This document shows, one piece after another, positions 38,440 through 47,083 of a stretch of 64,000 bases of DNA. This stretch comes from Jiella pacifica. Lineage in GTDB: Bacteria; Pseudomonadota; Alphaproteobacteria; Rhizobiales; Rhizobiaceae. Numbering within the stretch: the first letter of the stretch is position 1; each line of letters starts with the position of its first letter. The position numbers and the translations under genes were made by a program. The notes beneath the pieces are model-generated. The model worked only from the letters and a program-made list of their open reading frames with translations, had not been told where the DNA came from and ran no database searches. Location of the stretch: NCBI RefSeq assembly GCF_010500815.1, contig NZ_JAAAMG010000020.1, positions 1 to 64,000 on the forward strand, given 5' to 3'.

Positions 38440-38874
38440 ATGCAAAGCAGCCTTACCTATCTCGTCGTCTTCATCGGAGCCGGATTCGGCGGCGCACTGC
38501 GCCACGGCGTCAACGTCGCCTCCTTGCGCGTCTTCGGATCCGGCTTTCCCTTCGGGACGCTCACCGTCAATGTCGTGGGCTCGCTTTCGATGGGCCTGTT
38601 GGCGGGGTATTTCGCACTCAGGTCGGAAGCCGGCCAGACGTGGCGGCTGTTGCTTACTACCGGCGTCCTCGGCGGCTTCACGACCTTCTCCACCTTCTCG
38701 TTCGACACGGCGCTGCTTTATGAGCGCGGGGAGATCAGCATCGCCGTTCTCTACGTCGCGCTTTCAGTCGGGGCGGCGCTCGTCGGCCTGTTCGCCGGCC
38801 TCTTATCATTCGACACTTCGCTTGAAATAGGAGGCCTTCATGCCCTCTCACCTGTCCCGACCTCAATTTCTTGA
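38440..38874 (+). CDS. crcB: CrcB/Fluc fluoride channel
   Basis: A 144-residue protein with four hydrophobic helices and the Fluc signatures GAGFGGALRHGVN, FPFGTLTVNVVGSLSMGLL and LLTTGVLGGFTTFSTFS. Dimers form a fluoride-selective channel that exports F- from the cytoplasm. The start at 38440 follows the riboswitch; the frame upstream runs through the aptamer. The last 20 residues extend beyond the usual CrcB end, and the gene overlaps the PAP2 gene by 35 bases. Confidence 0.93.
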   Translation: MQSSLTYLVVFIGAGFGGALRHGVNVASLRVFGSGFPFGTLTVNVVGSLSMGLLAGYFALRSEAGQTWRLLLTTGVLGGFTTFSTFSFDTALLYERGEISIAVLYVALSVGAALVGLFAGLLSFDTSLEIGGLHALSPVPTSIS

Positions 38875-39595
38875 CCTCGCCCGACGAGAGATCGGACCTC
38901 TTGCGGCGCTGTTGGTGGCAGCTGCGCTCGTCCTTTCGTTCGGCTATCTCGCGACGGAGGTGCTGGAGGGGGACACCGCAGGCTTCGACCAGGCCGTGGT
39001 CCTCGCCATGCGCACCAGCGGCAATCTGGCCGATCCCATCGGCCCCGCCTGGCTCGAAGAAATGGGGCGGGATGTGACGGCGCTCGGCAGCTACGCGTTC
39101 CTCGGCTTCGTGTTCTTTTCGGTACTGGGCTATCTCGTCCTGATCCGCAAGCGCTCCGCCGCCCTCCTCATGACGGCCGCGGTACTTGGCGGCGCTGTCC
39201 TCAGCACGATCCTCAAACTCGGCATCGATCGCGCCCGTCCCGACCTCGTTCCCCATGCCGCCCGCGTCTTCACCGCCAGCTTTCCGAGCGGCCACGCGAC
39301 GCTTTCCGCCGTCACCTTCCTGACGCTTGGAGCGCTCCTGACCCGCATGCATGCCGAGCGCCGGATCAAGGTTTACTTTATGGCGCTGGCCGTGATCCTC
39401 ACCGTCGCCGTCGGCCTCAGCCGGCTTTACCTCGGCGTCCACTATCCGACCGACGTGATCGCCGGATGGGCGGTGGGAGCCGCCTGGGCGATCCTGTGCT
39501 GGGTGGCGGCCGTCTGGCTCCAACAGCGGGGCGAGGTGGAAAGGCCCACCGCATCCCACCCCGATCTACGCGAAGCACCTGAGGAAGCCTCATGA
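38840..39595 (+). CDS. PAP2-superfamily membrane phosphatase
   Basis: A 251-residue, six-helix membrane protein of the type-2 phosphatidic acid phosphatase family. The three catalytic motifs are complete: K126x6RP (KLGIDRARP), PSGH (149-152) and SRx5Hx3D (S194 to D205, SRLYLGVHYPTD). It would hydrolyse lipid phosphates or undecaprenyl pyrophosphate at the periplasmic face. Its place behind a fluoride riboswitch with crcB suggests that it belongs to a fluoride or membrane-stress cassette. Confidence 0.88.
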   Translation: MPSHLSRPQFLDLARREIGPLAALLVAAALVLSFGYLATEVLEGDTAGFDQAVVLAMRTSGNLADPIGPAWLEEMGRDVTALGSYAFLGFVFFSVLGYLVLIRKRSAALLMTAAVLGGAVLSTILKLGIDRARPDLVPHAARVFTASFPSGHATLSAVTFLTLGALLTRMHAERRIKVYFMALAVILTVAVGLSRLYLGVHYPTDVIAGWAVGAAWAILCWVAAVWLQQRGEVERPTASHPDLREAPEEAS

Positions 39596-40029
39596 AGACG
39601 GTTCTCGCATCCTGGCAGTTCTGGGCCCTGCTCTCGGCGGCGTTCGCGGCCTTCACCGCGATTTTCGCCAAGGTCGGGGTCGAGAACGTCAACTCCGACT
39701 TCGCCACCTTCATCCGGACCATCGTCATCCTGGCGGTTCTCAGCGCCATTCTGGCGGCGACAAGGCAGTTCCAGTCCTTCGGCACGATCTCCAGCCGGAG
39801 CTATCTCTTTCTCGTGCTCTCAGGGATGGCGACGGGCGGCTCCTGGATCTGCTACTTCCGGGCGCTGAAGCTCGGCGACGCCGCGCGGGTCGCACCGATC
39901 GACAAATTGAGCGTCGTGCTGGTCACAGTGTTCGGCGTGATCTTTCTCGGGGAGCATCTGTCCTTGCCGAATTGGCTCGGCGTCGCCCTGATCGCGGGGG
40001 GCGCGATCCTCGTCGCCTACAAAGGATAG
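39592..40029 (+). CDS. EamA/DMT-family half-size transporter
   Basis: A 145-residue protein with four or five hydrophobic helices and the EamA end pattern (PIDKLSVVLVTVFGVIFLGE, LPNWLGVALIAGGAIL). Full-length EamA exporters have two such repeats, so this works as a dimer of half-size units or is a single-repeat family member. It overlaps the PAP2 stop (ATGA) and ends with TAG. Confidence 0.83.
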   Translation: MKTVLASWQFWALLSAAFAAFTAIFAKVGVENVNSDFATFIRTIVILAVLSAILAATRQFQSFGTISSRSYLFLVLSGMATGGSWICYFRALKLGDAARVAPIDKLSVVLVTVFGVIFLGEHLSLPNWLGVALIAGGAILVAYKG

Positions 40030-40032
40030 GAC

Positions 40033-40632
40033 ATGGAAGCCCCGCCGCCGGATTCAGAGCTGCGCAGGATCGTTCGCCGCGTGGCGGTCCTCAACCTCTC
40101 CTATTTCGGCATCGAGTTCGCGGTCGCCCTTGCCATCGGCTCGGTGTCGCTCTTCGCCGACAGCGTGGATTTCCTCGAGGACGCTTCCGTCAACTTCCTG
40201 ATCCTCATCGCACTCGGATGGTGCGTGGTGCGGCGCGCTCGTGTTGGCATGGCGCTGGCGGGCCTCCTGCTCGTGCCCGGCCTCGCGACCCTCTGGATGG
40301 CATGGGAGAAGTTCAACATGCCCGCGCCGCCCGAACCAGTACCGCTAACCCTGACGGGGGCCGGGGCCTGCGCGGTTAATCTCGCCTGCGCCTACATGCT
40401 CGCCCGCTATCGCACCCATGGCGGCAGCCTCACTCGCGCGGCCTTTCTCTCCGCTCGAAACGACGTTCTTGCCAACATCGCGATCATCGCGGCGGGACTG
40501 GTGACGGCCTTCCTGTGGGCGTCCGCCTGGCCCGACCTGATCGTCGGCCTGGGAATCGCCGCGATGAACGCGGACGCTGCTCGAGAAGTCTGGGAAGCGG
40601 CCCGCGAGGAGCATCGATCGGCCGAGGCTTAG
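40033..40632 (+). CDS. Cation-transporter-like (CDF-related) membrane protein
   Basis: A 199-residue protein related to the membrane domain of cation diffusion facilitators. It opens with a CDF-like first helix (LNLSYFGIEFAVALAIGSVS, then LFADSVDFLEDASVNFLI), in which the usual DxxxD metal site appears as DSVDFLED, and has a later FLSARNDVLANIAII segment. There is no C-terminal cytoplasmic domain. It is the last gene of the fluoride cassette. Its substrate is unknown. Confidence 0.78.
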   Translation: MEAPPPDSELRRIVRRVAVLNLSYFGIEFAVALAIGSVSLFADSVDFLEDASVNFLILIALGWCVVRRARVGMALAGLLLVPGLATLWMAWEKFNMPAPPEPVPLTLTGAGACAVNLACAYMLARYRTHGGSLTRAAFLSARNDVLANIAIIAAGLVTAFLWASAWPDLIVGLGIAAMNADAAREVWEAAREEHRSAEA

Positions 40633-40738
40633 AACAATTGGCTGTCGCTAAACTCCTGAAAATTTCGAGTAGCGCTTAAGTTGGCTTGATCTGCCGATGG
40701 ATGCAGTATTGCGACCCGTACACGCGCTCCAGGGTGCG

Positions 40739-41227
40739 CTACTCGTCGCGGATCGTGCCGGGCAGCGAGGCCGCGAAAACGGCCCAAAGGCCGAGCGCGG
40801 CGGCGGAGCGGCCCGCGATCGCGGCGCCGAGCAATACCAGACCCCAGCCGACGAGCTGGGGATTGCGGCTCACCCGATAGGCTCCGCCGGTTGCGAGCTC
40901 GCCCATGCGCGTGCCGGACGTCTCGGGAGGGGCCAGGGTCATTTGCGCGGCGGCATAGAGGGAAGCGCCAGCGCTGGCGAGAATGAGGCCGGTAGCACCG
41001 GCTGCCCTCGCGCCGATCGGAAGCGGCCGCGGTTTCCGCCAAGCCGCCACCGCGAGCAGGGCGGCGTGAAGGCCATAGGCCAGGTAGGCCGACGCGGAGG
41101 TGGACGGCCGAAGGCGCCCCAACTCCCCATAGTCGTGGCGCGCCCGGCGGCGCGTCGTCGCCGCCAAAGCGAGGACAACGGCCGCACCGGATATGAGCGC
41201 GACGGCACGGGCCGGGTCAGCTCTCAT
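40739..41227 (-). CDS. ICMT-family methyltransferase, truncated by an in-frame TAG
   Basis: A 162-residue membrane protein of the isoprenylcysteine carboxyl methyltransferase-like family: several helices, then GAYRVSRNPQLVGWGLVLLG, the conserved cofactor-binding segment. The frame ends at TAG (40739-40741) directly after GTIRDE, but the same frame continues for 20 more codons (RTLERVYGSQYCIHRQ and so on) to TAA at 40676. Family members normally end in this way (EERxLExxxGxxY), so the TAG removes part of the conserved C-terminus. It is probably non-functional unless the codon is suppressed. Confidence 0.78.
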   Translation of the reverse strand: MRADPARAVALISGAAVVLALAATTRRRARHDYGELGRLRPSTSASAYLAYGLHAALLAVAAWRKPRPLPIGARAAGATGLILASAGASLYAAAQMTLAPPETSGTRMGELATGGAYRVSRNPQLVGWGLVLLGAAIAGRSAAALGLWAVFAASLPGTIRDE

Positions 41228-41858
41228 CGGCTTGCTCCCGCGCTTCGCCGAGAGCGTCCCAGCCCTGCCAGACGATCACCGGGAGCATGAGCAGCGCCCC
41301 GGCTGAGTCCGCCCACCACCAGCCGAAGGCGGCGTTAAGCCCGACGCCGAGGAGCAGCGAGAATGACATCCAGGAGCACACCCAGGTCTCGGCGGCGTCG
41401 GCCTGGAGCGCCTTACTGTTCATTTCGCGCCCGGTGCGCTGCTTCGTCCAGGCGAGAGCCGGCATGACGAGGAGGGAGAGCACCGACAGCACGAGGCCGA
41501 CCATTGACGTGTCGGGTGCCTCGCGAGCCAGCAGCGCCGGGATGCTCTCGAAGAGGATGTAGGCGGCCAGCGCGAAGAACGTGCCCGCCACCACATAGAG
41601 CGCGCGGCGTTCGGCCTTGCCGCGCTCGCCGATTTCCGCCTCGGGACCGGCGCTGTAGAGCCGCCAGAGCAAGCCGATCGCGGAGGCAACCTCGATGACG
41701 CTGTCCATGCCGAAGGCGATCAGGGCCGTGCTGCCGGAAATAATCCCGGCCCCGATCGCGACCAACGCCTCGACGACGTTCCAGGCGACGGTGAGCCACT
41801 CGAGGCGCAGCGCACGCCGGTGTAGCGCCTTGCCATCCATCGTGTTCACGGCCGCCAT
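41217..41858 (-). CDS. Cation diffusion facilitator-like transporter
   Basis: A 213-residue membrane protein with a CDF-type six-helix core: VVEALVAIGAGIISGSTALI, GMDSVIEVASAIGLL as the metal-binding helix, and a second site in ALQADAAETWVCSWMSF. It lacks the usual C-terminal dimerisation domain. It is translationally coupled to the P-type ATPase upstream (shared ATGA) and so is under the same MerR-type control. Likely substrates are Zn, Cd or Co. Confidence 0.85.
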   Translation of the reverse strand: MAAVNTMDGKALHRRALRLEWLTVAWNVVEALVAIGAGIISGSTALIAFGMDSVIEVASAIGLLWRLYSAGPEAEIGERGKAERRALYVVAGTFFALAAYILFESIPALLAREAPDTSMVGLVLSVLSLLVMPALAWTKQRTGREMNSKALQADAAETWVCSWMSFSLLLGVGLNAAFGWWWADSAGALLMLPVIVWQGWDALGEAREQADES

Positions 41859-44029
41859 CAGCGCGCTTCCGGCGGCTCAGCCGGACGATCGGCATGGAAG
41901 CGCAGGAGGCGCAGCGCGTTGATCGTGACGAGCACGGTGGCGCCGGTGTCGGCCAGGATCGCCATCCAGAGCGTCGTCGTGCCGGTCAGGGTCGTTATCA
42001 GGAAGATGGCCTTCAGCCCGAGCGCGAGTGCGATGTTCTGCCAGATGTTGCCGAGCGTCGCGCGCGACAGCTCGACCAGCTCGGCCACGCCCGTGACGCG
42101 GTTCTTGAGCAAAGCGGCATCCGCCGTTTCCAGCGCAACGTCGGTGCCGCCGCCCATGGCAATGCCGACCGAGGCAGCGGCCAGCGCCGGCGCATCGTTG
42201 ATGCCATCGCCCACCATTGCGATGCCGCCCTGCGCCTTCAGCACGCCGATCTCGGCGAGCTTGGCATCCGGCAGCAGTTCGGCTTTTGCCTCCAGGCCAA
42301 GGCTATCAGCGATCGCGGCGGCGGTGCGCCGATTGTCGCCGGTCAGCATGACGGTGCGGACGCCAAGCGCATTGAGGCGGGCCACGCCTGCGGCCGCGTC
42401 CTCGCGGGGCTCGTCGCGCAGGGCGACGACGCCAAGGATTCGCTTGCCGCCGAGAACCACCACAGCCGTCTTGCCCTCGGCCTCCAAAGAAACAAGCCGG
42501 GCACGGATCGCCTCGGGCACCTCGCCCTGCTCGGCGGCATAGCGCGGCGAGCCGACCGAGACGAAGCCTTCGCGCAGGCGCGCCGTCACGGTCTTACCGG
42601 GGATCGCCATCGCCCCGCCGAACACCTTCGGCAGTTCGAGGCCGCGCGCCTCGGCCGCCTCTACGATGGCGGCGCCAAGCGGGTGGCTGGACCCGCGCTC
42701 GACGGCCGCGGCCTTGGCCAGGATTTCGGCCTCGTCGCCCTCCACGGCGATCACGTCCGTGATCCGCGGACGTCCAATCGTCAGAGTGCCCGTCTTGTCG
42801 AATGCGACGGTGCGCACCTTGCCCAGGGTCTCCAGCGCCGCGCCGCCCTTGATCAGGAGCCCGCGCCGGGCCCCGGCGGCAAGGCCGGAGGCGATCGCCG
42901 CCGGGGTGGAGATTACAAGAGCGCAGGGGCAGGCGATGAGCAGCGTCGCCAGCCCGCGATAGACCCAGGTCGACCACTCCGCTCCGAATAGGAGCGGCGG
43001 CACGACCATGATCAGGGCCGCTACCAGCATGGCCGCAGGCGTGTAAACGGCGCTGAACCGGTCGATGAAGCGGGCCGTTGGCGCCTTCGAGCCTTGCGCC
43101 TCCTCGACGAGGTGAATGATGCGGGCGATCGTGTTGTCGGCGGCCGTGCGGGTGATGCGCACGCGCAGCACGCCATTGGCGTTGATGCTGCCGGCATAAA
43201 CGGTGCTACCCGCCTCCTTCAGCACCGGGACGGACTCACCCGTGACCGGCGCCTCGTCCATCTCGGACATGCCATCGATCACCTCGCCGTCCGAGGGCAC
43301 GCGATCACCGGGCCGCACCACGACGATATCGCCGATGCCGAGCCGTTCGACCGGAACCTCCGAGACGGCGCCACCCTGCTCAAGGCGCGCGACGCGCGGC
43401 ACGAGGTTCATCAGCGCCTCGATTCCGGCGCGTGCCCGGCCAGCGGCGACGTTCTCAAGCAGCTCGCCCACGGCGAAGAGGAAGACAACAACCGCCGCCT
43501 CCGCGCCCTCGCCGATCGCGATGGCGCCGATCGCGGCGACGGTCATCAGGGTTTCGATGCTGAAGGGCGTGCCGTGGCGTGCTCCGGCGACAGCACGCCG
43601 GGCAATCGGGACCAGGCCGAGCAGCGCCGCGGCCACATAGGCCCATTCCGCTAGATCGGGCGCGACCGCCGCGACGATGAAGGCCAGGATGAGGACAGCG
43701 CCGGTGCCAAGAACAAGCTGCCCTTTGCGCGTCCGCCACCAAGCTCCATCGGCGACCGTCGATGGAGCTTCAAAAGCGGGACGGTCGGCCGACGTCTGAG
43801 CGTCGAGTGAATGCGGAGCGTAGCCGAGGGAACGGATGCGCTCCTCGATTGCCTTGCGCGAGGTGCGGTCCTCATCGAAGACGAGGGAAAGCCGTTCCAG
43901 CCCGACATTGACATTGATGTCGCTGACGCCGGGCAGGCGCTTCAGTCCGTTTTCGACCTTCAGAGCGCAGGCTCCGCAATCCATGCCTTCGACACGGAAC
44001 TTGAGTTGGGTGGCGGCCTCGGCTGCCAT
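41858..44029 (-). CDS. Zn/Cd/Pb-translocating P1B-type ATPase (ZntA/CadA-like)
   Basis: A 723-residue heavy-metal exporter. The N-terminal HMA domain has GMDCGAC (15-21). The transport motif ACPCALVIS is near residue 366, the phosphorylation site DKTGTLT near 410, the HP motif SSHPLG near 450 and GDGINDAPA near 606. The CPC with downstream K and D residues of the P1B-2 class fits Zn2+, Cd2+ or Pb2+ export. It is divergent from a MerR regulator with a perfect operator between them. Confidence 0.95.
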   Translation of the reverse strand: MAAEAATQLKFRVEGMDCGACALKVENGLKRLPGVSDINVNVGLERLSLVFDEDRTSRKAIEERIRSLGYAPHSLDAQTSADRPAFEAPSTVADGAWWRTRKGQLVLGTGAVLILAFIVAAVAPDLAEWAYVAAALLGLVPIARRAVAGARHGTPFSIETLMTVAAIGAIAIGEGAEAAVVVFLFAVGELLENVAAGRARAGIEALMNLVPRVARLEQGGAVSEVPVERLGIGDIVVVRPGDRVPSDGEVIDGMSEMDEAPVTGESVPVLKEAGSTVYAGSINANGVLRVRITRTAADNTIARIIHLVEEAQGSKAPTARFIDRFSAVYTPAAMLVAALIMVVPPLLFGAEWSTWVYRGLATLLIACPCALVISTPAAIASGLAAGARRGLLIKGGAALETLGKVRTVAFDKTGTLTIGRPRITDVIAVEGDEAEILAKAAAVERGSSHPLGAAIVEAAEARGLELPKVFGGAMAIPGKTVTARLREGFVSVGSPRYAAEQGEVPEAIRARLVSLEAEGKTAVVVLGGKRILGVVALRDEPREDAAAGVARLNALGVRTVMLTGDNRRTAAAIADSLGLEAKAELLPDAKLAEIGVLKAQGGIAMVGDGINDAPALAAASVGIAMGGGTDVALETADAALLKNRVTGVAELVELSRATLGNIWQNIALALGLKAIFLITTLTGTTTLWMAILADTGATVLVTINALRLLRFHADRPAEPPEAR

Positions 44030-44068
44030 GGTGTCACCTCGACTTCTTCGATGTCAGATCGTATATGC

Positions 44069-44089
44069 ACCCTGTAGCAACTACAGGGT
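44069..44089. promoter_or_regulatory. MerR-family operator in the divergent ATPase/regulator promoter
   Basis: A perfect dyad, ACCCTGTAG-caa-CTACAGGGT. On the minus strand it lies between a TTGACC -35 box (plus positions 44087-44092) and an ATATAC -10 box (44061-44066), giving a spacer of about 20 bp. Such an overlong spacer is the hallmark of MerR-activated promoters, where metal binding untwists the DNA. Confidence 0.88.
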
Positions 44090-44096
44090 CAAGGTC

Positions 44097-44534
44097 ATGG
44101 CGCGCAAAAACCTCGCTATCGGGGATCTCGCAAAGGCGACGTCCACGAAGGTGGAGACGATCCGCTATTACGAGCGGATCTCGCTCCTGCCGGCGCCGGA
44201 GCGCACGGCTGGCAACTACCGCAGCTACTCGGCCGTCCATTTGGGCCGCCTCAGTTTCATCCGCCGGGCGCGCGATCTCGGCTTCTCCATCGATCAGGTT
44301 CGTGACCTTCTCGGGCTGTCGGACCAGCGCGACCGTCCCTGCGAGGCGGTCGATGCGATCGCGCGCGAGCACCTGACCGAGGTGAAGCGCAAGATCCGGG
44401 ATCTTCAGGCTCTACGCCGGGAGCTGGACAGCTTTCTCAGCCAATGCAGCCGCGGCACGGTCGCCGAGTGCCAGATCATCGAGGCGCTGTCGCCGAGCGC
44501 AACACTGAGGGGGCATCCGCACTCCAGAGACTGA
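44097..44534 (+). CDS. MerR-family metal-responsive regulator (CadR/PbrR/ZntR-like)
   Basis: A 145-residue activator. The N-terminal winged helix (IGDLAKATSTKVETIRYYER) is followed by the dimerisation helix and metal-binding cysteines C82, C117 and C125 (PCEAV, SQCSRG, AECQI), the arrangement of Zn/Cd/Pb sensors. It has a short His-containing tail. The ATG at 44097 lies just downstream of the operator. It would activate the divergent P-type ATPase and CDF genes. Confidence 0.92.
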   Translation: MARKNLAIGDLAKATSTKVETIRYYERISLLPAPERTAGNYRSYSAVHLGRLSFIRRARDLGFSIDQVRDLLGLSDQRDRPCEAVDAIAREHLTEVKRKIRDLQALRRELDSFLSQCSRGTVAECQIIEALSPSATLRGHPHSRD

Positions 44535-44563
44535 GTAAAACGAGTGTGGCTCGCTCTCGCCCA

Positions 44564-45844
44564 TCAGCTTAGCGACGCAGCAGGTCCTCCTGTCAGATCC
44601 GGCCTCACGTTGCTGATGATAAAGCGGCTCCGCGGCAGAGCAGGGAGCCTCGAATAATCGATCCGCAGGTTCTGCTCCGGCACGTCGTATCGGATGCGCC
44701 TGGACAATGTCTTAGAGGCGAGTTTCATCAGCTCGATCGTGATCCACTCGCCCGGGCATCGGTGGTGAACGTGGAATTCGCCGCCACCTTGAGGAATGAA
44801 GCTGAAGGGGCTCCGGTCCCAATCGCGAAACCGCTCGGGCTGAAACGCCTCGGGCGATTCCCATGACCGGGCATCACGGTCCGTCCCGTACAGGTCCAGG
44901 AGAACACGGCGTCCTTTCGGGAATGGATATCCGTTCCATTCGAACTCGCGGCGCACCCGTGCCGCGACAGCGGGGAAGAAAGGATAAAATCGCCGGACCT
45001 CCTGCACGAAGGATTCGGTGTAACTGGCATTATCATCGGCTTGGAGCTTGCGCCGGCATTCGGGATGGCGATGCAGAGCGTGGGCGGCGAAGGTGATATA
45101 GACGCCGACGGCTACGATCGGTCTGATCACATTGAGGAGTTCCACGGCAGCGACGTGAGGCGTCAGCAGCTCGCCCTCAAGATCCCGGTGCCATGCGATG
45201 ACATGGGCGGCAGACTGCTCTGGGGGATGAATTCGTGCGTCGCGAATGTCGCCGATGATGCTCTCGATCCAGCGGTTGCTCCGCTTGCGCGCTAGGCGAG
45301 CCCACCAGTGTTTCGGTCCGGCAGATCCGGCATAGTCGAATAGCGCGGTGATCTCCCGCGTTCGCTGCTCGACCTCCGGCTCCGCGAGCGGCACTCCGGC
45401 CCAGGCGCAGGCCGCGCGTGTCAGAAGGACGTGCAGCTCGTCATAGAGAACCACCTCGCCCTTCAACGACCAGGTGCGAGCGCAGGCATCCCACTCCTCG
45501 GCTGTTCTCGCTATCAGCGATGCGATCCGCTCTGGGCTCATCAGCGACATGAACATCTGCTTGCGGTGTCTGTGGGCCTCATCGTCGAGGCCTTGCACGC
45601 CGCCTTTGCCGAGCAACGTCTTCTGAATGCGCCCGACCATGGCGCCACGCCGGATGAATCGGCTTTCATCGTAGAAGAGTCGAGCCGCTTCCGGGCCAGT
45701 CATACAGGTTGCCCTTTGCAGCATCAGCCGCGTTTCGAACAGGTCTGACCCATACTCTCGGCACCGCTTCGAGATGAACCGATAGGGATCATTGATGAGG
45801 GCCAGAGTGGCATCCGGCATTCTGGTGCGAGGGACTTCAGGCAT
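44564..45844 (-). CDS. Cytochrome P450, CYP152 fatty-acid peroxygenase type
   Basis: A protein of about 426 residues (start taken at ATG 45844, MPEVPRTRMPDATLAL; the longer frame overlaps lspA). CYP152 features: NDPYRFISKRCREYGSDLF at the N-terminus, an I-helix in which the usual acid-alcohol pair is replaced (RPIVAVGVYITFAAHAL, with the Arg-Pro that binds the fatty acid carboxylate), ESFVQEVRRFYPFFP as the K-helix ExxR, and the haem loop IPQGGGEFHVHHRCPGE with the proximal Cys. These enzymes hydroxylate or decarboxylate fatty acids using H2O2. It overlaps the lspA end by 8 bases. Confidence 0.9.
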   Translation of the reverse strand: MPEVPRTRMPDATLALINDPYRFISKRCREYGSDLFETRLMLQRATCMTGPEAARLFYDESRFIRRGAMVGRIQKTLLGKGGVQGLDDEAHRHRKQMFMSLMSPERIASLIARTAEEWDACARTWSLKGEVVLYDELHVLLTRAACAWAGVPLAEPEVEQRTREITALFDYAGSAGPKHWWARLARKRSNRWIESIIGDIRDARIHPPEQSAAHVIAWHRDLEGELLTPHVAAVELLNVIRPIVAVGVYITFAAHALHRHPECRRKLQADDNASYTESFVQEVRRFYPFFPAVAARVRREFEWNGYPFPKGRRVLLDLYGTDRDARSWESPEAFQPERFRDWDRSPFSFIPQGGGEFHVHHRCPGEWITIELMKLASKTLSRRIRYDVPEQNLRIDYSRLPALPRSRFIISNVRPDLTGGPAASLS

Positions 45845-46310
45845 CCGTTGCGGCTTTCGTTTCTTCACGTGCCAAGACACTCTCGATGAGCAGTAACCCG
45901 ACGCCGCTGACGATCGCCACGTCGGCAAAATTGAATGCGGGCCAGTGATAGGCGCCCACGTAGAAGTCCAAAAAGTCCGTCACCGCGCCATGCCTCAGCC
46001 GGTCGAGCAGGTTACCAAGCGCACCGCCCACGACGAGGCCGAGGGCGATTGCCGTCAGGCGGCTGTCGGTGCGCGTCATCCAAACCAAGAGCCCCGCTAC
46101 CATCGGCAGTATGAACGCCATCAGGAGCCAAGCCGGTGCTTCGCCGAACAAACCGAAGCTCACGCCGGTGTTAAAGCCTAGCACGAGATTGAAGAAGCCG
46201 GTGACGGGGATGACCCGCGGCGGTTCCATGACGTGGTTCAGGATCCACCACTTCGTCGCCTGATCGAAGAGGAAGCTGAGAAGGGTGAGAGGAAGGCCGA
46301 GCTTGAGCAT
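45837..46310 (-). CDS. lspA: Lipoprotein signal peptidase (LspA)
   Basis: A 157-residue, four-helix aspartyl protease that cleaves prolipoprotein signal peptides. The catalytic aspartates are D112 (GAVTDFLDF) and D130 (PAFNFADV), with the conserved GGALGNLLDRL before them. Accessory lspA copies are common in lead/zinc/cadmium resistance islands, beside metal ATPases and CDF transporters. It lies between ccdA and the P450 on the same strand. Confidence 0.94.
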   Translation of the reverse strand: MLKLGLPLTLLSFLFDQATKWWILNHVMEPPRVIPVTGFFNLVLGFNTGVSFGLFGEAPAWLLMAFILPMVAGLLVWMTRTDSRLTAIALGLVVGGALGNLLDRLRHGAVTDFLDFYVGAYHWPAFNFADVAIVSGVGLLLIESVLAREETKAATDA

Positions 46311-46339
46311 GCCGCGGAAGTGCTCCTTAGATAATCAAC

Positions 46340-47083
46340 TCAGCCGATCTGGCCGAGGGCGGGGAAGATCGCGAGAAGCCAAAACGCAAAGAGCGTGAGG
46401 TGACCCGTGATCATGGCGATACCCATCAACACCATCACCCCGCCTGCCATGATTTTCAGGACACGACCGGTTCGACGCATGGCCTTCATCTTCGCCATGA
46501 ACCCGCGCATGAAGAGCGCGGCCAGGATGAAGGGCAGGCCCAAGCCGAGCGAATAAACGGCCAGCAAGGCCGTTCCGCTTCCGGCCGTCGCATTAGCGGC
46601 CGACAGCGCCAGGATCGCGCCCAACACCGGTCCAATGCACGGGGTCCAGCCGAAGGCGAAGGCCAGACCGAGGAGATAGGCGGCCCAAGGGCCGCCGCTG
46701 CTCGGGCTCGCATGGACCCTCAGGTCACGGTCGAGCCAGGGCATCGGCACGAGACCCGTCGTGAACAGGCCGAAGACGATGACGATCGCGCCCCCGATCA
46801 GGTTCGCCTCGTAGAGATGCGTGCGAAGGAGCCCGCTCATGGCCGTCGCACTGGCGCCCAGTAGGACGAATACGGTCGAGAACCCCAGCACGAAGCAGAG
46901 GCTCAGGCCGAAGGTCCGAACTGCGGCCGTGAAGGTGGTCTCGGTTGTGAGCCCGTCCGGGCTGATTGTGCGCCCGGCGACATAGGAGACGTAGCCGGGC
47001 ACCAGCGGCAGCACGCAAGGGGACAGAAAGGACACAACGCCGGCGGCGAAGGCCGTCGCAATCCCAATACTGGAGATCTCCAT
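46340..47083 (-). CDS. ccdA: CcdA/DsbD-like thiol-disulfide transporter
   Basis: A 247-residue, six-helix membrane protein. The active cysteines lie in SFLSPCVLPLVPGYVSY (helix 1) and FGWTPCIGPVLGAIL (helix 4), the CcdA signature. It carries reducing equivalents from cytoplasmic thioredoxin to the periplasm for cytochrome c maturation or thiol repair. The start at ATG 47083 overlaps the exchanger stop, so the two genes are coupled. Confidence 0.9.
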   Translation of the reverse strand: MEISSIGIATAFAAGVVSFLSPCVLPLVPGYVSYVAGRTISPDGLTTETTFTAAVRTFGLSLCFVLGFSTVFVLLGASATAMSGLLRTHLYEANLIGGAIVIVFGLFTTGLVPMPWLDRDLRVHASPSSGGPWAAYLLGLAFAFGWTPCIGPVLGAILALSAANATAGSGTALLAVYSLGLGLPFILAALFMRGFMAKMKAMRRTGRVLKIMAGGVMVLMGIAMITGHLTLFAFWLLAIFPALGQIG

